Notes: generated from the sequence alone by a model not told the origin. A DNA stretch of 64,000 nucleotides from Streptomyces sp. 549 (GCF_030124175.1 NZ_JASKMT010000022.1:1-64000); one strand, 5' to 3'; shown: positions 8,493 to 17,260, numbered from the stretch's first letter. Program-made: numbers and translations.

Positions 8493-8532
8493 TTCCCGTC
8501 TGTTTCCCGGCACGTTCCCGCCGCCTTCCCCC
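8493..8532 (-). promoter_or_regulatory. SARP-type operator, four heptamers facing the tautomerase operon
   Basis: TTCCCGT, TTCCCGG, TTCCCGC and TTCCCCC begin at 8493, 8504, 8515 and 8526, exactly 11 bp apart. Read on the minus strand these are CGGGAA-type heptamers running toward the tautomerase start at 8367. Seven-base direct repeats with 4-bp spacers are the hallmark of SARP binding sites. The consensus differs from the AfsR and ActII-ORF4 sites but the geometry fits. Confidence 0.7.
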
Positions 8533-8555
8533 GACGCCGCCCGGGATTCCCCCGA

Positions 8556-8584
8556 GCGGGAACGGGCCGGGACTCCAACGGGAA
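8556..8584 (+). promoter_or_regulatory. SARP-type operator, three heptamers facing the cysE-like operon
   Basis: GCGGGAA (8556), CCGGGAC (8567) and ACGGGAA (8578) are direct repeats with exact 11-bp spacing. The last ends 56 bp before the cysE-like start. They share the CGGGAA core with the opposite array at 8493-8532, so one regulator could drive both divergent operons. Confidence 0.7.
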
Positions 8585-8640
8585 GGCGACCCGGCACGCT
8601 CTGTTCGGTCAAAGAGGCCCGCCCCGCCACTGGAGCCACG

Positions 8641-9351
8641 ATGAGCCTGCTCAGTCCGACGAAGACGGAGTCGCATCCGGAGACCTGTCCGGCCTCCGAC
8701 CCCGCCAGCGGCGCCGCGAGGCGCACCCCCGCCGCCACCCCCGCCTCCCCCACTCCCCGTCTGCTGTCCGCCCTCCGCGAGGACCTGCACGTCGTTCTCG
8801 CCCGCGACCCGTCCGTGCGGAGTGCGAAGGAGGCGGTACTCCACCCCGCGCTCACCGCCCTGTGGGCGCACCGGGTCGCTCACCGCATGCACGGCCGCGG
8901 GCTGCGGATCCCGGCCCGGCTGCTCGCCCGGTGGGCGCGCCGGGTGACGGCCGTCGAGATCCATCCGGGCGCGGTGCTCGGCCGCCGGGTCTTCATCGAC
9001 CACGGCGCCGGCGTGGTGATCGGCGAGACCGCTGTCGTCGGCGACGACGTGACGATGTACCACCAGGTCACGCTGGGCGCGGTCGGCTGGTGGAGCGACA
9101 ACAAGCGGCCCGAGGGCGACCGCCGCCACCCCGTCGTCGGCAGCGGCGTCGTCCTCGGCGCCAACTCCACCGTCCTCGGCCCGGTGACCCTCGGCGACCG
9201 CGCGGTCATCGGCGCGCAGGCCCTCGTCAACAAGGACGTCCCCGGCGGTGCCCGGGTGCTCGCGCCCACTGCCGTCATCAGGGAGCCGGGTCGCCGACCC
9301 GAGTTGATGGAGGACGTCTTCACCGTCATCGCCTCCGCGGGCTCCTGGTGA
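8641..9351 (+). CDS. Serine O-acetyltransferase (CysE-like), cluster copy
   Basis: This 236-residue protein has the left-handed beta-helix hexapeptide repeats of serine acetyltransferases, with the catalytic segment VFIDHGAGVVIGET near residue 120 and IHPGAVLG before it. A Pro/Ala-rich N-terminal extension of about 35 residues precedes the family region. It transfers acetyl from acetyl-CoA to serine to give O-acetylserine. The ATG at 8641 follows GGAG. It heads an operon whose next gene is an O-acetylserine sulfhydrylase homologue, so it probably supplies that enzyme with activated serine for a special metabolite and not for bulk cysteine. Confidence 0.88.
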   Translation: MSLLSPTKTESHPETCPASDPASGAARRTPAATPASPTPRLLSALREDLHVVLARDPSVRSAKEAVLHPALTALWAHRVAHRMHGRGLRIPARLLARWARRVTAVEIHPGAVLGRRVFIDHGAGVVIGETAVVGDDVTMYHQVTLGAVGWWSDNKRPEGDRRHPVVGSGVVLGANSTVLGPVTLGDRAVIGAQALVNKDVPGGARVLAPTAVIREPGRRPELMEDVFTVIASAGSW

Positions 9352-9395
9352 CTCCCAGGGCCCCCGTACTCCCCGAAGCCCCTCGACTGCGAGAG

Positions 9396-10379
9396 ATGAG
9401 AACCGTGACGACCACCGCACAGGCCCCCCTGGCCCACATCGCCCCCGTCCGTCCCGCAGTCGCCTCGCGCATCGAGGACCTCGTGGGCTCCACCCCGCTG
9501 CTGGAGCTGCGCCTGCGTGACCTGGCTCCCGGCGCCCGCGTGCTGGCGAAGCTGGAGTCCGCCAACCCGATGTCCTCCAGCAAGGACCGGGCGGCCCTCT
9601 ACATGCTGCGCGCCGCCGAGGACCGCGGCGACCTCCGTCCCGGCGGCACCGTCATCGAGGCCACCTCCGGCAACACGGGCATCTCGCTTGCCGCCTTCGC
9701 CGCCTCCCGCGGCTATCGCTGTGTGATCGTGCTCCCGGACAACGCCACCACTGAGCGGGTCAAACTACTGCGCGCCTTCGGAGCGGAGATCGTCCAGACG
9801 CCGAGCGCGCTCGGCTACCCGGGGGCGATCGCCGAGGCGGAGCGGCTGCACGCCGCCACGGCCGGCTCCTGGTTCCCGTGCCAGCACGAGAACCAGGACA
9901 ACGTCCGGGCGCACTACGAGACCACGGGCCCCGAGATCCACTCCGCAGTAGCCGCCACCGGCCGCCGCATCGCCGCGTTCGTGTGCACGGTCGGCACCGG
10001 CGGCACCCTCACCGGCGTCGCCCGCCACCTCAAGGAACAGGACCCGGACGTACGGGTGGTCGCCGTGGAGCCGGAGAAGTCACCGATCCTCTCCCTGGGT
10101 TACGCGGGCCAGCACCGGATCCCGGGCCTCAACGGCGGTTTTGTCGCCGACACCACCGACGTCACGCTCATCGACGAGGTGCTCACCGTCTCAGACGAAG
10201 GCGCCCTCGACACCGCGCACCGGCTCGCCCGCAGCCAGGGCCTGTTCACCGGCGTCTCCTCCGGCGCGGCCGCGTACGCCAGCGAGCTGGTCGCCCGCAG
10301 GCCCGAGTTCACCGACGGCGTGGTGGTGACGCTGCTGCCCGACACCGGGGAACGCTACCTGAGCATGTGGGAGGCCTGA
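9396..10379 (+). CDS. Cysteine synthase-fold PLP enzyme (OASS-like)
   Basis: This 327-residue PLP enzyme of the beta-substituting family has the Schiff-base lysine in NPMSSSKDRAA (about residue 63), the substrate loop TSGNTGI, the phosphate-binding GTGGT, and PDTGERYLS near the C-terminus. Canonical O-acetylserine sulfhydrylase has NPAGSVKDR, so the loop before the lysine differs and the nucleophile may not be sulfide. Homologues in antibiotic pathways join other nucleophiles to O-acetylserine. The start is 9396 (ATG) or 9405 (GTG); ribosome sites are weak for both. It follows the cysE-like gene by 44 bp. Confidence 0.85.
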   Translation: MRTVTTTAQAPLAHIAPVRPAVASRIEDLVGSTPLLELRLRDLAPGARVLAKLESANPMSSSKDRAALYMLRAAEDRGDLRPGGTVIEATSGNTGISLAAFAASRGYRCVIVLPDNATTERVKLLRAFGAEIVQTPSALGYPGAIAEAERLHAATAGSWFPCQHENQDNVRAHYETTGPEIHSAVAATGRRIAAFVCTVGTGGTLTGVARHLKEQDPDVRVVAVEPEKSPILSLGYAGQHRIPGLNGGFVADTTDVTLIDEVLTVSDEGALDTAHRLARSQGLFTGVSSGAAAYASELVARRPEFTDGVVVTLLPDTGERYLSMWEA

Positions 10380-10381
10380 GC

Positions 10382-10936
10382 ATGAGCCACGCCATGTTCC
10401 GGGCGTACGCCGACGCGGTGAAGGCCGAGATCGGGGTGGCCACGACCACCCGTTTCATCGCCCTCGCCGAGACCACCGACGGCCGCTTCGGGCTCTTCCA
10501 CCACTCGATGCTGCCGGGTGCCGGCGGCGCCGACCCGCACTACCACTCCCGGATCTCCGAGTCCTTCTACGTACTGACGGGCGAAGTGCGCCTGCACGAC
10601 GGCACCGGCTGGCGCACCGCCAGAGCGGGAGACTTCCTGCACGTGCCGGAGAACGCTGTGCACGGCTTCCGCAACGAGAGCGACTCGCTCGTCGAGATGC
10701 TCATCATCTTCACCCCGGCGGAACACCGCGAGGGCTACTTCGAGGGCTTGTCCGCCCTCCTCGCCGACGGTAACCGTCCGTCCCGCGAGGAGATGGTCGC
10801 CCTGATGGAGAAGTACGACCAGTACGAGGTCGACGCCCCCGACACGGACCACGACCACCCACTCTCCGGAGACGGGCAGGGGCACCACGGCCCGGGCGAC
10901 ACGCACTCGCACCGGACCGCGCACGTCCACCACTGA
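10382..10936 (+). CDS. Cupin-domain protein with His-rich tail
   Basis: This 184-residue single-domain cupin has first-motif metal ligands in DPHYHSRISESFY (His at about 52 and 54, Glu at 59) and a second-motif His in PENAVHGFRN (about 93). The last 30 residues are unusually rich in histidine (HDH, GHH, HSH, HVHH) and could bind metal. It starts 2 bp after the cysK-like stop, so the genes are co-translated. Cupins act as dioxygenases, isomerases or sensors; the sequence does not tell which. Confidence 0.8.
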   Translation: MSHAMFRAYADAVKAEIGVATTTRFIALAETTDGRFGLFHHSMLPGAGGADPHYHSRISESFYVLTGEVRLHDGTGWRTARAGDFLHVPENAVHGFRNESDSLVEMLIIFTPAEHREGYFEGLSALLADGNRPSREEMVALMEKYDQYEVDAPDTDHDHPLSGDGQGHHGPGDTHSHRTAHVHH

Positions 10937-10989
10937 CCTCACTCACATCGCCCGGATCCGCACCTCACTCCCGATTGAGGAAACACACC

Positions 10990-11940
10990 ATGAACCTCAC
11001 CAACTGGGGCCGCTTCGTCCTGCTGGCCGCCCTGTGGGGCTGCAGCTTCGCCTTCATCAAGATGTCTCTGGAGGCCTTCGCGCCTCTCCAGCTCGCCTCG
11101 GGCCGCCTGATCGTCGGCGCTCTCGTCGTCCTCGGCATCCTCGCCCTGAAGCGGCTGACCCTGCCCTCCCGCAAGCTGTGGGGGCACATCGCCGTCGCCG
11201 CCGTCTTCGGCAACGTCATCCCCTTCACCCTCTTCGCCATCGGCGAGCAGTACACCACCGCGACCACCGCCGGAGTCATCCAGGGCGCGACCCCTCTCAT
11301 CACGATGGGCGTCGCCGTTCTCGCGCTCTCCGAGGAGAGGCCGTCGACCCGCAAGGTGGCCGGTCTGATCGGCGGGTTCATCGGGCTGATCGTGGTCGTC
11401 GGACCATGGAACACCGACGGGTTCGGCACGCTAGGCGGCCAGCTCGCCTGCGTCGGCGCCGCAGCCAGCTATGCCGTCAGCTTCGTGTACGTACGCCGTT
11501 TCATCGCTCCCCACAAGCTGCCCGCCCTCTCCGTGACCGCCGCCCAGCTCGGCGCGGCCGCCGTCATCACCGTGGTGGTCACCACCTTCATGACCGGCTG
11601 GGCGCTGCACGGCGACCTGACCGCCAAGCCGCTGCTCGCGCTGCTGGTGCTCGGTGCCGCCTCCACCGGTATCGCGTTCGCCCTGCTCAACCGGCTGATC
11701 GCGGATGCCGGGCCGACGACGGCGTCCGGCGTGAACTACCTCGTGCCGGTGTTCGCCGTGATCGTCGGTGTGCTGGCCCTCGGGGAGCCGCTGACCTGGA
11801 ACGTGCCGGTGGGCGGCGTCATCGTCATCGCCGCGCTCGCCCTCGCGGAGGGCCGCATCTCCGCCCTCCGCAAGCGCACGGAGGCCGCACCGCCGATGCC
11901 GGTCGCGCCCGCACGCGTACCGGAGAAGGCCTGCCCGTAG
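10990..11940 (+). CDS. EamA/DMT-family exporter
   Basis: This 316-residue membrane protein has about ten predicted helices in two EamA repeats, beginning WGRFVLLAALWGCSFAFIK and with a second unit after residue 150. DMT/EamA proteins export amino acids and related small molecules. The ATG at 10990 has GAGGAAA at good spacing; the upstream TTG at 10975 lies inside that site. As the last gene before a terminator it probably exports the product and gives self-resistance, as EamA proteins do in other amino-acid antibiotic clusters. That is inference. Confidence 0.88.
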   Translation: MNLTNWGRFVLLAALWGCSFAFIKMSLEAFAPLQLASGRLIVGALVVLGILALKRLTLPSRKLWGHIAVAAVFGNVIPFTLFAIGEQYTTATTAGVIQGATPLITMGVAVLALSEERPSTRKVAGLIGGFIGLIVVVGPWNTDGFGTLGGQLACVGAAASYAVSFVYVRRFIAPHKLPALSVTAAQLGAAAVITVVVTTFMTGWALHGDLTAKPLLALLVLGAASTGIAFALLNRLIADAGPTTASGVNYLVPVFAVIVGVLALGEPLTWNVPVGGVIVIAALALAEGRISALRKRTEAAPPMPVAPARVPEKACP

Positions 11941-11979
11941 CCGGCGGGGCGCACCAGGAGCCGGACAACGCACCACACC

Positions 11980-12031
11980 GAGCCGGGGCCGGCGCGGACA
12001 CCCTTCCGGGTGCCTGCGCCGGCCCCGGCTC
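11980..12031 (+). terminator. Terminator after the exporter gene
   Basis: A 16-bp perfect stem (arm GAGCCGGGGCCGGCGC) encloses a loop that itself pairs (CACCC with GGGTG). It sits 40 bp after the exporter stop and divides the plus-strand cluster into two transcription units. Confidence 0.8.
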
Positions 12032-12122
12032 GCTGCGCACTCAACCACCGTCGTCCACAAGGGTTCTGCGCCGCAGGGAGGGGCCGGGCGATCCGGGACG
12101 CTTCCCGGTCATGTCCCGCGCA

Positions 12123-12151
12123 CCGGTAGCGGAGCGGGAGGACAGCGGGAT
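12123..12151 (+). promoter_or_regulatory. SARP-type operator upstream of the second operon
   Basis: CCGGTAG (12123), GCGGGAG (12134) and GCGGGAT (12145) are 11 bp apart and oriented toward the cupin gene at 12239. The two better copies match the GCGGGAA core found in the 8493-8584 divergent region. The first copy is degenerate. Confidence 0.55.
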
Positions 12152-12238
12152 CGGCCGGCGCGAACCTGAGGTCACAGGACGAAGGGAAGCGCCAGAACCG
12201 TTCTGTTCCCTCCCCCATTGCAAGGAGACCACCGCATC

Positions 12239-13063
12239 ATGCGCACATCCACCTCGGGAACCCTCGACGCGTCCCCCCTCGGGGACGCCCGCATCATCGC
12301 TGCCGACGACTTCGAGTTCGCTGCGCTGCCCGGCCGGCGGACCACACTGGCCACTCCGGTAAGCCCCGCCGCGGGCGCCACCCATGTCACTCTGCACGTG
12401 GTGCGCATCGCGACGGGTGAGTCCTTCAGCCCCGAGGCGAGCGCCGACGAGGAGAACACCGCGGTCGTCTTCAGCGGCCTGGGCACCGCGACGGTCGGCT
12501 CCCGCACCCGCCCGGTCGGCCGTTCGCACGCCGTGTACGCGCCCACCGGGCAGACCCTGACCCTCACCGCGGGCGCGGAGGGCCTGACCGTCTACATCTG
12601 GCGCACCCCGCTGGCCGCCGGACGCCGCCCCGGCACGGACCCCGAGCCCTTCTCCAGCCTCTGGGACGAGACCACCCAGCTGCGCGGCTTCGGCGGCACC
12701 GGCCAGGTCACCCCCGACGCCGACCGCGCCACCATGAACTTCGTCTTCTGGCCCGGCAACGGCAGCAGCCAGCTCTGCCTGCACTGCGGCATCCAGCAGC
12801 CCGGCCAGACCTTCAACGTCCACCTGCACCCCGACAGCGACGAGGCGTTCATCGCCTTCGAGGGCGTCGGCCAGATGTACCTTCGCGACCGCTGGATCGA
12901 TGTCGCCGCCGGCGACGTCCTGTACGCGGCGCCGGGTGTGCTGCACGGCGCGCGCAACCCGCACACCGGTCCCGACGCCCGGCGCTTCGTGACCTGCGGC
13001 GGCCCCAGCCCCTACGACCCGGCGCTCTACTCCGCCGCCGGCTTCATTTCCGACGTCAGGTGA
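12239..13063 (+). CDS. Two-domain cupin-like protein
   Basis: This 274-residue protein appears to be a bicupin. The N-terminal half (about 30-125) is a degenerate cupin with few metal ligands. The C-terminal half has ligands in FNVHLHPDSDEAF (His, His, Glu) and PGVLHGARNPH. Enzymes with this layout include dioxygenases and isomerases; the reaction here is unknown. The ATG at 12239 follows AAGGAG, better than the earlier in-frame start at 12218. It is the first gene of the second cluster operon, 8 bp before the asparagine-synthetase-like gene. Confidence 0.75.
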   Translation: MRTSTSGTLDASPLGDARIIAADDFEFAALPGRRTTLATPVSPAAGATHVTLHVVRIATGESFSPEASADEENTAVVFSGLGTATVGSRTRPVGRSHAVYAPTGQTLTLTAGAEGLTVYIWRTPLAAGRRPGTDPEPFSSLWDETTQLRGFGGTGQVTPDADRATMNFVFWPGNGSSQLCLHCGIQQPGQTFNVHLHPDSDEAFIAFEGVGQMYLRDRWIDVAAGDVLYAAPGVLHGARNPHTGPDARRFVTCGGPSPYDPALYSAAGFISDVR

Positions 13064-13071
13064 TATGAGCC

Positions 13072-14931
13072 ATGTGCCGCATCCACGGATCCTTCCACGC
13101 CCGTACCACCGCCCAGGAAATGCGCGACGTCGCCGCCCTCCAGCACCACGGCGGGCCCGACGCCCAGTCCTTCGCCCAGCACTCCGGCTGGGCCCTCGGC
13201 AACAACCGGCTGTCGATCATGGACCCAGAGGGCGGCGCCCAGCCGTACCGCCTCGGCGACATCACCGTCGTCTTCAACGGCGAGCTCTACAACCACGACC
13301 GCCTGCGCACCGAACTCATCCGGCAGGGTTTCCACTTCGAGGACCGGTGCGACGGCTCGATCCTGCCGGCGCTGTACCTCACGTACGGCGAGAGGTTCGC
13401 CGAGCAGCTCGACGGCATGTTCTCCGTCGCCGTCATGGACCTTCGGGCCGCCCCGCGTCTGGTGATCGCCACCGACGCCTCCGGGATGAAGCCCCTCTAC
13501 TACCACTGGGAGGAGCGCGGCGGCCGGTTCCACTTCGCCTCGGAACTGCCCGCACTGCTCGGCTTCACCGACGTGCGCCCCGGCGAGGACGAACTGGGCC
13601 TGCACACCTATCTGTCGGCCAAGACGCCGTTCGGCCGGCGCACCATGTTCCGGGGCGTCGACGTGCTACCGCCGGCCGCCACCGCGGTCGTCAGCCGCGA
13701 GGGAGGCATGCGCCTCACCACCCGGCGGATGGGGTACGAGAGCGCGCCCCCGGTCCGCGAGGAGCGCAGCCTCTCACATGCAGGCGGCGAACTGCGCGAG
13801 CTGCTGACCCGCGAGGTGTCCCGGCTCCTCGTCGCCGACGCCCCGGTCGCCGCCATCACCTCCGGCGGTCTCGACTCCAGCCTGGTCACGGCACTCGCCG
13901 CCCGCGCCCTGCGCGACCGCGGTGCGGCCGACGCCCTGCACACCTTCAACATCGCCTACACGGGCGACTGGCCCGGCGACGAACGCGCCTTCGCCGCCGA
14001 GGTGTCCCGGCACACCGGCACCGTCCACCACCAGGTGGAGATCGACCCGGCCACCTTCCCCGACCTGATGGGCGACGTCGTCCGGCACCTCGGCCAGCCC
14101 AACGCCGACCCGATCACCCTCAGCACCTTCTCGCTCTTCCGGGCGGTCCGCGACGCCGGGTTCAAGGTCGCCCTCACCGGTGACGCGGCCGACGAACTCT
14201 TCGGCGGCTACGCCCGGATGACACAGGCGCTTGCCGCCCCCGAGGGCGCGGACTGGGCCGGGGCCTACCTCGACCACCTGGCCGCGGTGCCGCGCTCGCT
14301 GCGCGAACACCTCTACACCAGCGACTTCGCCGCCCAGGTCCACCACCACGGCACGGCCGCCATGCCGCCCGGCCTCACCGAGATGCTCTCGCACGGCCCG
14401 GGCAGCCGTCTCCAGCGGATCTGCCGCGTCGAGCAGCGCTACCGGCTGCCCGCCTACCACCTGCGCCGGGTCGACCACCTGTCGATGGCCAGCTCGGTGG
14501 AGGCCAGACTGCCGTTCTGCCAGCCCAGCGTCGTGCGCTATGCCGCGACGCTGCCCGACCACCACCGCACCCTCCCCGGCACAGGGGTCAAGCGCGCCTT
14601 GTACCGAGCCGCCGACGGACTGCTGCCGGACAGTGTCCTGAACCGCCCCAAGCAGCCGTTCACCCTCCCGATCACGGCGATGCTGGCGCCGGGACAGCGG
14701 CTGTGGTCGACGGCTCGCGACGTGCTGTCCCCGCAGGCGCTTCGTGCCGACGGGCGGCTGCGGTACGAAGCCGTGGACGCCCTGTTCACCGAACAGTCGA
14801 TGCGGCCGTCCGACCAGGTGTCGCTGGCCCTGTGGGCGCTGATGTCGCACCAGATGTGGCGCACCGAGTTCTTCGGCGCGGCCTCGGGGGCCATGCTGCG
14901 CACCCCCGAACCGACGGGGGCGGTCGCGTGA
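13072..14931 (+). CDS. Asparagine synthetase-like amidotransferase (AsnB family)
   Basis: This 619-residue protein begins MCRIHG, giving the N-terminal Cys nucleophile of class II glutamine amidotransferases, with NNRLSIMD and FNGELYN in that domain (1-210). The C-terminal domain has the ATP pyrophosphatase loop ITSGGLDSS near residue 263 and TGDAADELFGGY. The usual glutamine-site DTE is replaced by DGS (about residue 100), so ammonia supply may be altered. AsnB homologues in biosynthetic clusters amidate or cyclise carboxylates via an acyl-AMP. Its stop overlaps the next gene's GTG as GTGA. Confidence 0.88.
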   Translation: MCRIHGSFHARTTAQEMRDVAALQHHGGPDAQSFAQHSGWALGNNRLSIMDPEGGAQPYRLGDITVVFNGELYNHDRLRTELIRQGFHFEDRCDGSILPALYLTYGERFAEQLDGMFSVAVMDLRAAPRLVIATDASGMKPLYYHWEERGGRFHFASELPALLGFTDVRPGEDELGLHTYLSAKTPFGRRTMFRGVDVLPPAATAVVSREGGMRLTTRRMGYESAPPVREERSLSHAGGELRELLTREVSRLLVADAPVAAITSGGLDSSLVTALAARALRDRGAADALHTFNIAYTGDWPGDERAFAAEVSRHTGTVHHQVEIDPATFPDLMGDVVRHLGQPNADPITLSTFSLFRAVRDAGFKVALTGDAADELFGGYARMTQALAAPEGADWAGAYLDHLAAVPRSLREHLYTSDFAAQVHHHGTAAMPPGLTEMLSHGPGSRLQRICRVEQRYRLPAYHLRRVDHLSMASSVEARLPFCQPSVVRYAATLPDHHRTLPGTGVKRALYRAADGLLPDSVLNRPKQPFTLPITAMLAPGQRLWSTARDVLSPQALRADGRLRYEAVDALFTEQSMRPSDQVSLALWALMSHQMWRTEFFGAASGAMLRTPEPTGAVA

Positions 14932-16031
14932 ACGTCTCCCTCGCCAAGGCGCACGGCGCACCCTGTCCCACCGCCGTCCTCGACGGCCGAGCCTTCTCCG
15001 AGTCCGAACCGGAACTCCTGAGCGCGCTGGCCGACCTGCGGGCCGACCTGCGCGGCCAGGGTGCGGGCGACGTGCTGAAGAACGCCATCGTTCGGCCGTC
15101 CCGGCACCCGCTCTTCGACCTCGACTACCGGTTCGTCCAGTCCCTTCCGCACAGCCACGACAGTTTCGACCTGCGCGGCTCCTGCGGGCACTCGATCCTT
15201 GCCGCCGTGGAGGCAGCCGCCCGCACCGGCATGATCCAGCCGCTGGTGCCGGGCTGCCGGGTCCGGGTCAACGTACTGAACAACGGTGACAACGTGGTCT
15301 GCGAGACCGAGAAGACCTCCGACCGCGGCACCCGGTTCACCGCCCACTTCCTGTGCTCGCCGCCGCTGCGCCCGCCCGAGCTGCTCATGACGGGCGAACC
15401 GGTCACCGACGTCCCCTTCGAAGACCGGTCCGTGCCCGTCTCCTTGGTGTCGATGGGCAACCCGTATGCCTTCGTCGACGCCTCCCACCTCGGGGTGAGC
15501 GGCCCCGACGCGCTCTTCGGGGACGATCCACGGCTGTTCACCGCCATGACCCGGCTGCGGGTCGCGGTCTGCGAGTCGCAGGGCTGGGACACCTTCGGGG
15601 CCTTCCCGAAGATCGCCGCCCTGCTACCGCAGGAGGGCGGCGGACTGTTCGTGCGCGCCGTGTCCGTACCGTCCTGGCACCCCACGGTCGCGCTGACCGG
15701 CGCGATCTGCCTGGGCGCCGCCGCCGGGATCGCGGGCACCGTGCCCTGGTCACTGGCCGGACGGACGGCGCGGAACCCCGACACGCTGCTGACGGTGCGC
15801 ACCCCCGGCGGGTGCGTACGGGTCGCCGCCCACTCCACGCAGGACCCCGACCACGTGCGCAGGCTCGCCTGGGTGTCGGTCGCCGAGAAACAGGTCGAGT
15901 ACCGGGGGCTGCTGCGGCGCTCCCGGACCCCGGCCGCGCAACCCGGTTCCGCAGCCGGCCCCCGTATCCCCGTACTCGCCACGTCCGCCCACCGATCCGA
16001 GGAGGCCCCGTGGGTTCCGCTGACAGCCTGA
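14928..16031 (+). CDS. PrpF-like isomerase (diaminopimelate epimerase fold)
   Basis: This 367-residue protein resembles the PrpF family, which moves double bonds or protons at acidic carbons using two active-site residues in a DapF fold. Visible family motifs are GSCGHSILAAV (Cys at about 84), VSMGNPYAFVDASHLG and FPKIAALLP. In this pathway it may epimerise or isomerise an amino-acid or aconitate-like intermediate. The GTG start is coupled to the asparagine-synthetase-like stop. Its last 22 bases overlap the next gene. Confidence 0.75.
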   Translation: MNVSLAKAHGAPCPTAVLDGRAFSESEPELLSALADLRADLRGQGAGDVLKNAIVRPSRHPLFDLDYRFVQSLPHSHDSFDLRGSCGHSILAAVEAAARTGMIQPLVPGCRVRVNVLNNGDNVVCETEKTSDRGTRFTAHFLCSPPLRPPELLMTGEPVTDVPFEDRSVPVSLVSMGNPYAFVDASHLGVSGPDALFGDDPRLFTAMTRLRVAVCESQGWDTFGAFPKIAALLPQEGGGLFVRAVSVPSWHPTVALTGAICLGAAAGIAGTVPWSLAGRTARNPDTLLTVRTPGGCVRVAAHSTQDPDHVRRLAWVSVAEKQVEYRGLLRRSRTPAAQPGSAAGPRIPVLATSAHRSEEAPWVPLTA

Positions 16032-17260
16032 CCACCGAGCGCGGGAGTACACCGCCGCGGACGCTGCCCGACTCGTACGACGTCGACACGTACGCGAAGA
16101 CCGGCCCCCACCCCGCCGGTCGCGCCGATCCCGGCCGCCCCGCCCCCCTCGCGCCTTCGCCGGAGGTACTGAGCCGTCTGGCGGCCTGTGCCGAGGCGGC
16201 CGACCGCAGCGGGGAGCCGGACCGCGAGGCCGTCGCCGTGCTGCGCGAGAGCGGGCTGCTCGCTCTTGTCGTCCCCAGGTCGTACGGCGGTGCGGGAGCC
16301 GAGACGGTGGCGCTCAACTCCTGTATCGAGCAGGTCGCCACGGCGAACGCCTCCGCAGCGATCATGCTCTTCCAGCACTGCGCCGTCACCAGTCGGATCG
16401 TCGAGAACGGCACTCCCGCCCAGCACCGCGAGATTCTGCCCAAACTGGCCGGCGGGCAGTGGCTGGCGGCTTCCGCCTGGTCGGAGAGCGGGGCGGGGGC
16501 CGACAAGAAGAACCTCTCGACCCTGGCCCGCCGCACCCCCGACGGGGGCTGGCTGCTGGACGGCGCCAAGTCCTTCACCACCAGCGCCGGGCTCGCGGAC
16601 GTCTATCTCGTCCTGGCGCAGTCGCAGGAGGAGCAGCCCTCATCGGCGCCCTCTGCGCCGGACACCGGGTACGGGGCCGCCGGTCAGACCTTCTTCCTCG
16701 TCCCCGGCGAACACCCCGGCCTGGTGCCCGACACCTCCCTCCGGCTCACCGGAATGCGCGGCTCGGCCACGGGTTTCGTGTCGGTGCGGGATTGCCACGT
16801 CCCCGACACCGCGCGGCTCGGCGCACCGGGCGTCGCCGCGTCCATCATCGCCCGCGTCCGGAACAGCGGTGCCTCGCTCGGCGCGGTCGCCGTGGGAATC
16901 GCCCAGGCCGCGCTCGACGCCGCGCACGAGCACGCCACGCGCCGGGGGCTCTACGGCCACCAGGCGGTGCGCCACCGTCTGGTGGACCTGGCCACTCAGA
17001 TCGAGTCCGCCCGCGGCGTGGTGGAACGTGCCGGCCGCCGCACCGCGGCCGACCCGGGACTGACCACCCTGCACTCCAAGCTGGCCGCCTCCGCGGCGGC
17101 CGAGCGGGTGGTGGGTGACGTGGCCCAGTTCCTCGGCTCGGCGGGATACGTCGAGACACACCCGATCAACCGGTTCGGGCGCGACGCCCGTGCCGTCGCC
17201 CTGATGGGACCGACCAACGACCTCTGCAAGGAACTGGTGAGTCTGTCGTGGAACCGTTGA
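16010..17260 (+). CDS. Acyl-CoA dehydrogenase-fold flavoprotein, probable monooxygenase
   Basis: This 416-residue protein has the acyl-CoA dehydrogenase fold: SAWSESGAGAD and DGAKSFTTSAG in the FAD region, and GSAGYVETHPINRFGRDAR near the C-terminus. The usual catalytic Glu of the C-terminal YEGT motif is replaced: the sequence reads LMGPTN, with Gly400 at that position. This argues against a standard dehydrogenase and for a flavin-dependent monooxygenase of this fold, such as the amine N-hydroxylase VlmH of valanimycin biosynthesis. A flavin reductase gene two genes later supports that. GTG 16010 follows GAGGAGG. Confidence 0.8.
   Translation: MGSADSLTTERGSTPPRTLPDSYDVDTYAKTGPHPAGRADPGRPAPLAPSPEVLSRLAACAEAADRSGEPDREAVAVLRESGLLALVVPRSYGGAGAETVALNSCIEQVATANASAAIMLFQHCAVTSRIVENGTPAQHREILPKLAGGQWLAASAWSESGAGADKKNLSTLARRTPDGGWLLDGAKSFTTSAGLADVYLVLAQSQEEQPSSAPSAPDTGYGAAGQTFFLVPGEHPGLVPDTSLRLTGMRGSATGFVSVRDCHVPDTARLGAPGVAASIIARVRNSGASLGAVAVGIAQAALDAAHEHATRRGLYGHQAVRHRLVDLATQIESARGVVERAGRRTAADPGLTTLHSKLAASAAAERVVGDVAQFLGSAGYVETHPINRFGRDARAVALMGPTNDLCKELVSLSWNR

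Noticed and set aside
8641..9351. Housekeeping cysteine operon as an explanation for the cysE/cysK-like pair
   Set aside because: The pair is embedded in an operon with a cupin and an exporter, has SARP-like control repeats and a changed lysine loop, so a specialised role fits better. It is not excluded.
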